Source: Zea mays (Eukaryota; Streptophyta; Magnoliopsida; Poales; Poaceae). Taken from it: DNA of 64,000 nt. Positions 55,475-64,000 of this stretch are shown one piece after another. Under the pieces are notes generated by a model. The model saw nothing but the letters and a program-made list of their open reading frames with translations, made no database searches and was not told the origin of the DNA. Where the stretch lies: the NCBI RefSeq assembly GCF_902167145.1, contig NC_050098.1, forward strand, positions 137,280,207 through 137,344,206, in the 5' to 3' direction. The stretch's first letter is position 1, and the number at the start of each line of letters is the position of its first letter. Made by a program: the position numbers and the translations under genes.

Positions 55475-58400
55475 TGTCACACCCGGTTTTAGAAGGCAAA
55501 CCGAATGCGAACCATGTACGTGCCAGGATCAGTTATTCACGTACACAGCAGTTACATAACATGGACATCATCACACAGTGCTCAAAATAGTATTAATAAG
55601 GGAAATAGTCGATTACATCATACGTCTGAGACGTCCATATAGTCTTTACAATAAATCAAAGTGCGAAAAAGAAACGTAGATAACCGCGGCCTTCACAGGC
55701 AGCCGACTGGGGGTTGCCGCTAACCCACACCTAGAACTCGTCGTAATCTTGGAACTCCTGGAAGTCTCCTTCCACAGCTTCATCTTCGCCTGAGCAGTGG
55801 TTGCAATGCTGACAACCTGGGGATGGGGGGGGGTTTGGTGTGTAGAGCAAGGGTGAGTACACATCAACATACTCAGCAAGTATCCTGTTTGGCTGTAGTG
55901 GACTAGCTGTATGTGGGGATAAGTCAAGCAGTTGCTTTTAGTTGGTCAGATTATTACTTACTAGTAGAAAGCCAAGTTTTAGCATTAACCCAAATTATTA
56001 ACCCGATGTACCCTTTCCAAACGGAAAGAATACCACTTACCAGCACCATAGTCATAACCAAAACCATCAATCTCATAACCACCTGTACCAAAGTATCTCT
56101 GATCAAGTACCACTAATCACTGGAGCTCCCTTGGCCGCTCATAACCGCGAGCACGGCTGATATATCAGTTTTCAAACACTCTGCAGAGGTTGTGCACTTT
56201 ACCCACAAGCCGTGATTCCCATTCTGCCCGGAGAGAGCTACTCCCCATTGACCACTACCTAGGTGGCCTAGCAGGGCATCACTACGTAGCCTTTACAAAG
56301 ATTCCCCGGGGCTGTAGCCACCCGTTAGGTTTCCTAAATGCACCGCACTCCTCCCCAAGGGGCGAACCCAAACTTGGCAGAGCGAGCCGCATACACCGAG
56401 CCCCATTGACGGCACGACGGCTAAGTGAACTACACCCCGGATCCTCCAATTATTCAGCTAAGGGCATCCCATTCCACCCTCATGGTTGCACTGTTTTCCC
56501 GGGCGGTCATCCATAGAACAGGTCCTTACGGAGAGGCACTCGAGAAACCGCTCGAGCCCCCTTGAAGACCACAAGCATACATCATAATAAGAGAAGGGAA
56601 AACAGCGTATCATAGATAATCTCATCATGTTCATTGATTATAGTTGAGCAATAGCATAAAGCTAAACAGTAATAATCCAACCCAGATAGGTAAACAAGGA
56701 CATGGATAACAAAAGCTAGTCAATCCTTAGGCATAAATGTGTAAAGCGGGAAGTGAATTAAAGAATGAATAGGACAGAGATAGGTCAAGGGACACTTGCC
56801 TCCACCAACCGACTGCTGCTCAGGAGCTTCTCCTGCGAGTTCCTCGGGCTCTTCGACCGGATCGTTCTCTATGCGAGCGCAAACATACATACATCCACAT
56901 ATTTAATACAAAAGAACAGTACACCATACAATAAAATGCAATAAGTAAACAGACGTTCCACGCGGGCTCGCGAGTACGGTTAAGAGAGAAAGAGGAAAAG
57001 ACAGTCGAGAAACGATCACGTTACATGATTATAAATTAGCCACTCGCTTAATGGAAGGAAATTTAATGTAGACACTATGTTTAGCGTAAAGTAAAGTCAT
57101 GTTTCATGTCTAGTTATTATAAGCAGGTGGAGATAAATAAAAGGATGGTCGCGCGGCGAGACGCGCGACAAAGCTCTCTAAAACAAATTAAAAAGTTAAC
57201 GACTCGTCGCGCGACCGAGCACGCAACGAGACACTTCGCCTTAGTTAAGAGGAGACGTTAAGCGTCGCGCGACGAAGCGCACGACGGCATACATCGACTA
57301 AACTGAGTCCAAAGTGGAACGTCGCGTGAATACACACGCGGCGTTACACCTTAAACAACCTGAAACAAAAATGGATCGTCGCGCGACGAAGCGCACGACG
57401 CAACACAAAATAGAATCTGAATTTAGAAAAATCCGTTGCGCGGCGAAGCGCGCGACGCAACACGCTAATTAACGAGTAATCACCGCGAGCGCGGGCGAGC
57501 GAAGATACGGTCGGGCGAGGCCGAGACGGGGGAACGGGCGGCCGAGCTGGGGCCAGGGCGGTTGAACCGGCCAAAGGCGGGGGCGCGCGGGCGAGCGGGG
57601 CTCGCCGCGCCGCGGGAGGGCGCTGGGCCACCACGGCCGGCCGAGCCGAGGGGCGGGGCGGGCGAGCGCCACGCGCAGGGGCCGGGGCAGGGGCGGGCGC
57701 CGCCGCGAGGGGAGGCCGGGCGGGAGCCGAGCGCCGCCGCGAGGGAGGCCAGGCGGGGGCCGAGCGCCGCCGGGGAGGCCGGGGCGGGGCCGAGCGCCGC
57801 CGGGGAGGAAGGGGCAGGGCCGAGCGCCGCCGGGGAGGGAGGGGGAGGGGCCGAGCGGGGGGGGGGGGGGGGGCGAGCGGGGGGCCGAGCGCCGCCGGGG
57901 AGGCCGGGGCGGGGGCGCGCGCCGCCGCGGGCGAGCGGGGAGGGGCGGGCAGGGACGCCGCCGCGGGCCGGGGTGGGGGGGAGCGCCGCCGCGCCGGGCA
58001 GGGGCGGGGACGGGCGGGGTCGCGTGCGGGCATGGGGAGAGGGAGGGCGCGCGCGGGGGGAAGAAGAGGAGGGAGAGGGAGAGAGAGGAGAAGGGGAGGG
58101 GAGGGGAGCTCACCTCGGGGTCCAAAATCCGGTGATCGCCGTCTCCAAATCCTAGGGCACCACGGGGAGAGAGAGGTGGAAGAGGGAGAGGAGAGGTTGT
58201 TGCGCGGGAGATCCAAATGAGAGAGAGAGAGGGGAGGGGGGGCGCATGGGGGGTTTGGGCGCCAGGGGCGCGCAGGCCGGGGCGGGCCGGGCCGGCTGGG
58301 CTGGGCTGGACTAGGTTGGGCCGGGCCACTTCGCGGATCAAAAAAAACCCACGACGAGCGCGGACCACTAAACGGAATTAAATCGCGAATCGAAATCCGG

Positions 58401-58623
58401 AACGGAACGAGACGAACACTCAACATCACACAAAAAATGTGCTTCGGCATGATGCAACACACATGACACTTAGGTTTTGGTTTATACATGACACGGACAC
58501 TTGCCGCTATATTGGTTTGAAATTGGGAAGAAGGAGCAAACGGGGAAAGAGAAAAGAGAGTAACGCCCGAATTTGGTGAGAGAAAAGAAGAAAAAATTCT
58601 ACCCCCAAATTCAGGGCGTTACA
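55475..58623 (-). repeat. 5' LTR of the Tekay element
   Basis: This 3149-bp LTR is nearly identical to 46063-49207. Visible differences are mostly single bases and length changes in the G-rich tract (17 versus 19 G, and block indels near 57700-58020). It should carry the promoter for the genomic RNA; no clear TATA box was found near the 5' end on minus. Confidence 0.95.
57140..57470 (-). repeat. CpG-rich hairpin array in the 5' LTR
   Basis: The same six inverted-repeat units are present as at 47730-48055, with only isolated base changes (for example CATCGCGCGACG becomes CGTCGCGCGACG near 57262). Confidence 0.75.
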
Positions 58624-60381
58624 AGTTTGATGTTAGGTGGGGATAAATAATTAATCAATTCATCATGACTCTATTGGTTGGGTTAGCTCTTGTTGCTCAC
58701 GGTTGAGTTGCACTCATTTAGGTTTAAGTGCATGAGGGGAGAACAAGGTTTACAGGAGTAGGATCTAGTTTATTTCACTAGTGTTAACTTGTTAAGTGAC
58801 CCACATTAGATTGAATAAGCTTTAGCTTAGTACAAGTTGAGTGTGTTATGTCAAATTTCAGTTGGGTGACTTTGTTTTAGGCAGGGCTTGGAAAAACAAT
58901 GATGTATATCATTGAAAATAAGTAGGTCAAACTGGTAGATTAATTTTTTATATATAGACAGATTAGGCAATTTATCATGACTATGTAAGTCGCTGGTACA
59001 TGGCTGAGTTAGCCAAGTTGATCGAAGTCACCAATTTAGGCTTGAGTGAATTAAGAATATGGCTTTATCCTTTGTATCAGCATTAAGTAACTCACACTAA
59101 ATGAGATCATATTAATTTAGATAGGTCTACTTCCTTTTACCGGTATCACTAATCTGTTCAGGTAGGCCACATTAGATTAAGTCACACTAGATTAGATCAC
59201 ATTAGATTCTATACTCCCATTTAAGAATATCATTTAGTTAAGCATATCAAGCTGACTTTATATTTATGAAATTCCAATATATATATATATATAAGTGGAA
59301 CTTCCAATTAGTATATTTTTATACCTAAAATTTTCATGCCATTAACAGGTGTGGCATAGAAAACAAGGGTATAGTGCATCAGGTTTTAGCTATTAGGTGA
59401 GTGTAGAGAAGATTTGGAGGTAAAAGGAAGTTAAGTAATGGAGACTTTTATTCCGGGTGGTGAATCTTGATTCATCTGAAGATCTATTTCTACTCATATC
59501 CTTCATTGTCGAAGTTAACCTTCTTCTTGGGTCTGGTCTAGGGACCATTGGTTGCGGTGTTAGATGCCATTATCTGACTTGAGATAGCAATTGCGGGTAC
59601 ATGGGGCAGGTAGGTTAAACAAAGTTTTACTTTGCTTTTGGGATAAATGGGTTGGGCAACCTATAACATAGGCTAGGTCGTGGTTTCACGAACGAATTGG
59701 TTTAAGACACCAATTTAAGTTTAGAACCCATTCATATGAATATGGTCTAATCTGTGTTACCAGTATTAACTAACTTGTTTAAGTAACTCCCTCTAGATTA
59801 GATCATACTAGATTAGGTAGGGTCTAGATTAGATTGGATATAACTAGATTAAACTAGTTTAAGTTAGATAGATCTACCAGGGTAGAATATATATTATTAG
59901 TATATGTTGGAATCTTTTGAGATATGATGGATTATATGGTGTAGGTAGGTCAGAATCTCGGTTAGGTTAAAATAGAGGGGTTATGCAACCATCGAATGGT
60001 TAAGGTAGTTGCATAAAGCTGAGTTGGTCAGTCATTCTTAACTTAATGCAAAGTGAATTAAGTTAAAACATATTTTATAGAAGTAGAGTCTCATTTATTT
60101 CATTGGTATTATCCTTCTTGTTAAGTAACTTACATTAGATTAGTTCAACATGAGATTAGCCTTCATTAGGTTAGATTAATCCATCACATTAGATCAGATC
60201 TAAGTATGACTAGCTTCGATTAGATAAGATCCAATTAATTTGGGTTAGATCATGATCATGGTGGGATAAGTCAAGTGGTTTTAGTCACACAAATATAACT
60301 CAGATCTGATCTCATTAATTAGATCATGGTTGTTACTTTAGGATGAGATAAGTAGGGTGGTTAGGATAAGACGAATCTTTC

Positions 60382-60482
60382 AAGATAAGATGAATCTATT
60401 AAGATAAGAGAGAATCTTTTAAGATAAGATGGATCTATTAAGATAAGAGAAAATCTTTTAAGATAAGATGGATCTATTAAAC
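60382..60482. repeat. 39-bp tandem repeat, about 2.6 copies
   Basis: Units begin at 60382, 60421 and 60460 with AAGATAAGATGGATCTATTA and differ by one or two bases. The third copy is partial. Confidence 0.85.
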
Positions 60483-60900
60483 TAGATATATTTTTAATAG
60501 AGAATATTATGTGTTGTCTATTTTATAAATATTTTCCCTTATGTCTAGGTGTATATGCAGATGCAATTGTGGACATTACTCCACAACCCATCACACTCAA
60601 TCAAAGATCCAAATCAGACAAGTATCATAAGAACAAACACTCAAGCATATAAATACCTATAAAAATAATTTTTGTTTTTGTTCATAAGAGTAGGTCTCCT
60701 ATTCCTAAAGGTCACTTTAGGTACAACATTTTAAAGTTTGAAATCCACATTTGTCTTTAGAAAGAAGAGGTAAGAATAATCAGAGTAAAGCGGAAATGGA
60801 TGAGAAAAGATTAAGAAAAGTTTAGAAAGAATCAGAGTAGCATAGGTAAGCAGACAATGGTTGTCCAGTTCTATCTAGGTTTCGTCCTACATTCAACATT

Positions 60901-60912
60901 TCTCTAATACCA
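60901..60912 (-). promoter_or_regulatory. Primer binding site of the non-autonomous Gypsy element
   Basis: TGGTATTAGAGA on minus, 4 bp from the LTR edge, is a variant of the initiator-tRNA complement TGGTATCAGAGC. The C-to-T change may reduce priming. Confidence 0.75.
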
Positions 60913-60916
60913 CTTC

Positions 60917-63900
60917 TGTCACACCCAAATTTAAGGGACAAAGTCGGGTGCATCTCATATATGCGCCAAAGAAGACAACACATATAATAACAGAGTGTAT
61001 AGAGATAAATATCACAATATCATCAGAGTACTTATTACATAGCGGAAGTCTTACAAAATAAAAGATAAATATAAAATGAACTAAAGTCCATCATTGGCGC
61101 CATAAAGTCAACTCGGAGACGCCACCTAGATCAAGTCGAACGCCTCGTTGTGTGGCTCCTCTTGATCCACCTGTTCTTCTCCTGTGGGGGTGTGAGACAG
61201 CAAGGGTGAGCTCACACATGTTCATCGCTCAACAAGTTGTGGCGAATAATGTGCATGAACTCTCCAAAGGTGGGAGTTCATGTGATGTGTAAGGCTAATC
61301 AATAATAGGGGTTAAAGCTGAGCATTGCTTTTATTAAGTTGGTCAAATTTTATTAGCAATTACTAAATGTAAGTAAATACCAAACCATAATAAGAATAGA
61401 ACAAAATTAATAAATAATCCCATACAATGCAAATGACAATTGAATTTAGTTCTATAATTTAATCATGCGAGAGTCCTAAGCTGCTCATGACAGTGAGCTC
61501 GGCTAGTATACCAGTTTTACACTCTGCAGAGGTTGTACCCTATACCCACAAGTCGTGTTACCCATCTGCCACGGGGTTGTACGTGCCCCATACACCTCTA
61601 CCAAGGAAGCGAGCCAGGGTAACACTATGAGGCCTTTACAAAGTTCCACTAGCTTCCGAAAACCCGCTACAGTTTATGGGAAGAGCAATTGTAGGAATCC
61701 CTCGTCTGACCGCCATCGCAGCAAAATCAACCCGAGAACCTCCCTACATACCTACTCCCCTACTGCCTTGCCCATTTCGGGTAAGGTAGTCTTCCACTAG
61801 CTTTCCTAATTAGTCAGCCAAGGGCGTCCCATTCCACCCTTGTGGTGGCACGTGTTTCTCATGTTAAGCTCCATATTCCAATTAAAATTAATGATCTTGA
61901 CATGAACATAAATAACATAACAAAATAATTGGAACATGGATATAATGAAATATTAACCCAAAACCATATAAAGCGATAGCAAAACTACCCAAATGATTCG
62001 GGGGTAAACAAGGTAAAATATATTCAGACTAGGGTGACCTATTGGGTCCCATCAAAATTAAACCTATGCGTGAATAAGTGATATTAAAGAACATTGTTGG
62101 GTAAAAAGTGGTCAAGGGCACAACTTGCCTAGGACTTGAGATTCCAGGTACCAGGTTGCTCTTCAGATGACTCGTGACCTCACTACTGGTCATAGCAATA
62201 CAAACAAACATGGTATAGACAAAATTAACATCACATCAAACATAAGAACAAACTGCATAATAATAATCTATACGTTGCTACGAGAACGTGGGTTCGCGAA
62301 CCACTAAATTCAGAGTTACGGTTAAGGAGTTATGATTTATGGTAGATCTATGTGATGAAGCAATTGAAACTAGGTCTTGAGTTGATTTTATAAAGATAAT
62401 CTAATGAAACAATCAATTCAACTTTAATCTTAATTATAACTTGACTAGAGATTATATTTTAATCAAATTATAATTATAAGATCCGAATACTATATTAATA
62501 TTAGAAAAGTTAAACCAGAAAACATAGATTAATCAAATTAGTTACAAAATTATAAAAGTATGGGATATCATATAATCAATGTTGCTATTGCGTAGTAAAT
62601 ATTTATATGAAGCTAACGCAACTGGAACGAGTCAATTCGGAATTAAAACGGAAGAGTTATAAATTTTAATATGGCTTTCATGTCAAAACATAGACACTAG
62701 TTGATAAACAATAATATTACAAAACTATAGAAACTTGAATGACTCAATTTGGAATTAGTATGAATTTTCTATGGATTAAACAAATTCTAGTTATTATTTT
62801 TATATTAAAAATAGATTTCCAATTCAATTTCTCTTATTTACAAACTCTCTGGACTGGGCGCATGAAAACCAGAGAGTGCAGGGGCCTCGGTGTAAGAATT
62901 CCTAAGACACAGAGTGACTGGCGCCAGGACTGCGGGTTAAATCTCTAAAAACTGAGGGGCTCAATCGCTAAACCTACCGGCCGAAGCGGTATCAGTTGAT
63001 ATGGACCGTTCGATCAAATGCGAGCGGCCAAGATTAAATCAGCGCCCCTCGCAAACCGGTATGCTTCTACAGCCGTTGGATCCAGGATCGAGGATCCAGA
63101 TTTAATTATCCCAAGTTCTAGTCTCCACTGTACGATGCGAGATTGACGGTTCAGATCGTGTTGAACGAAACGGTATGCTATGTTCTAATCTTTTCCGCCC
63201 ATGTACGATCCGATGGCCATGATTTCTCCCTCACATTGCTTCAACAGGACATCGGAGCCAGCACCAGGCACACCGGCGGCGCCACCGACCGTGGCGATCC
63301 CCCTGCCCAATTTTGGTGACCAAGTCCAATCGCGACTCTCCCCTGGGCGCAACCTGTTGCCTAACACATGGCGAACCTGACCCTAAGCTCAATTCCGTGG
63401 ATGGGGCCCTGCACACACTAGTTCTTCACAATAACGCGGTCCGACTACGCTGGAGCAATTACGTCGGCAAGAATCCAACCCTCGATAGCCCCAACACGGT
63501 CATATGTGGGCGCAAATCGGTACTACGAACCAAATGAACATGGCGGGGAAAGAATTTTTACCGCAGAGGGAGTGGTAGATCGACCCCGACGGTGAAGCCC
63601 GTGTCCACGACCTTCTTCTTCGATTCCGTTTGGCAATTTGCCCATCACAGCCGTCTTCCGATGCTAGATCTCACTCGTGTGCGTTCCCGCTTGCTGGCAC
63701 TACCCGCGACCACCGCACGCACACCTCAGCAGCAACGGCGCGGCGACGCTACCCGATTTATCCCCTTTTGAGCTCTCCCTGGTAATGGTGGCTGACTCTT
63801 TTTAGTTCTAGAGAACGGAAGGTGGTCAAGGGTTTCGGGTGATGGGAACATGGCCTTAAGACGTGTAGGTGCGCGACGGTCTCGCGAACTCCGAGGTCTT

Positions 63901-64000
63901 CGGCGAGCTTCTTGTGCGAGGTGGGCGCGGTCCACGCGACGAAGTCGGAGTGTTCGGTTGGAGAAGATGTGGAAGGGTATGACAAGGGGGTCCCACGGGT
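60917..64000 (-). repeat. 5' LTR of the non-autonomous Gypsy element (cut by the window edge)
   Basis: It starts TGTCACACCCAAATTTAAGGG and follows 41326-44455 closely, with scattered substitutions and small indels. About 0.8 kb should lie beyond the right edge. The short frames inside (61555-61800, 63313-63537) match decayed counterparts in the left LTR and are not genes. Confidence 0.88.

Larger units (their letters stand above)
46063..58623 (-). mobile_element. Full-length Tekay/Del-type chromovirus (Ty3-Gypsy), young insertion
   Basis: Perfect AGTTT target duplications lie at 46058-46062 and 58624-58628. LTRs of 3145 and 3149 bp look almost identical by eye, which implies a recent insertion. 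On minus, the order is 5' LTR, PBS TGGTATCAGAGCC (55458-55470), an extra ORF (55214-54201), gag-pol (53797-49244), PPT (49208-49226) and 3' LTR. The integrase ends in a chromodomain-like segment, which defines chromoviruses. Three nonsense codons (one in the extra ORF, two in gag-pol) stop this copy being autonomous. Confidence 0.95.
58629..60916 (-). other. Right-hand interior of the non-autonomous Gypsy element; no gene
   Basis: The sequence is AT-rich with many TTAGATTA/TAGATTAGAT motifs (59100-60250) and no coding frame. It should correspond to the 5' leader and gag region of the element but no gag motif is readable. It ends at the PBS TGGTATTAGAGA. Confidence 0.6.
41326..64000 (-). mobile_element. 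Non-autonomous Gypsy element with ~4-kb LTRs, running off the right edge and split by a Tekay element
   Basis: The left LTR (41326-45283) and right LTR (60917 to beyond 64000) match throughout the visible part, from the LTR edge to about 44455. Read on minus, the PBS is TGGTATTAGAGA (60901-60912) and the PPT AAGGGGGTAGGATT (45284-45297). Removing the nested element leaves about 3.1 kb of interior. That interior holds only a gag N-terminal remnant (45477-45776) and repeat-rich, non-coding sequence. The right LTR should end near 64.8 kb. The left flank base 5-mer is GAGGG; its partner is outside the window. Confidence 0.8.

Overview
The window is repeat-dense nuclear DNA from a grass, probably a panicoid such as sorghum, maize, sugarcane or a relative. 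The evidence is nested LTR retrotransposons of the Copia SIRE, Gypsy Tat and Gypsy Tekay types, a PIF/Harbinger element, hAT elements, a 5S-bearing Cassandra-type LTR, and one intact nuclear gene for an E-class PPR protein. The species is an inference. Nothing bacterial, plastid or mitochondrial is visible.

Left part (1-31 kb). A decayed PIF/Harbinger element is the oldest substrate. Its transposase remnant is on + (18403-19706); its Myb/NAM-like ORF1 remnant (20214-25320) and an unassigned small ORF (25722-26085) are on -. It has been hit by (a) a SIRE-like Copia element (457-18196, TSD CTTAC), whose left LTR was then hit by a gag-only Tat-like Gypsy element (1682-9138, TSD ACGAC) carrying a large intron-containing antisense gene; (b) an 8-bp-TSD hAT element (20569-24280), itself holding a Tourist-like MITE and a Tekay solo LTR (20932-23821, TSD CCTAC); and (c) a 4-kb solo LTR (26192-30227, TSD ATTAC).

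Middle (31-41 kb). A GC-rich possible exon (31279-31749) and low-information sequence precede the only intact host gene, a 566-residue single-exon PPR gene on - (33397-35097). A truncated Copia element on + begins 3-11 bp upstream of its ATG and is itself split by a small hAT element (36660-37492). A Tat-type antisense-gene fragment (38472-41325) follows, interrupted by a 304-bp solo LTR containing a 5S rRNA-like promoter.

Right part (41-64 kb). A degenerate, probably non-autonomous Gypsy element with 4-kb LTRs starts at 41326 and runs off the right edge. Nested in it is a young, full-length Tekay/Del chromovirus (46063-58623, TSD AGTTT) with tRNA-iMet PBS, PPT, gag-pol with two amber stops, and an extra sense ORF (54201-55214) between the 5' LTR and gag.

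The strongest unusual signal is that extra ORF. Its first ten codons look like the histone H3 tail, in an element whose integrase ends in a chromodomain-like segment. Other notable signals are antisense genes with their own TATA boxes and introns in two Tat-type elements, CpG-rich hairpin arrays in the Tekay LTRs, and premature stops that mostly read as C-to-T changes in CG or CAG contexts.
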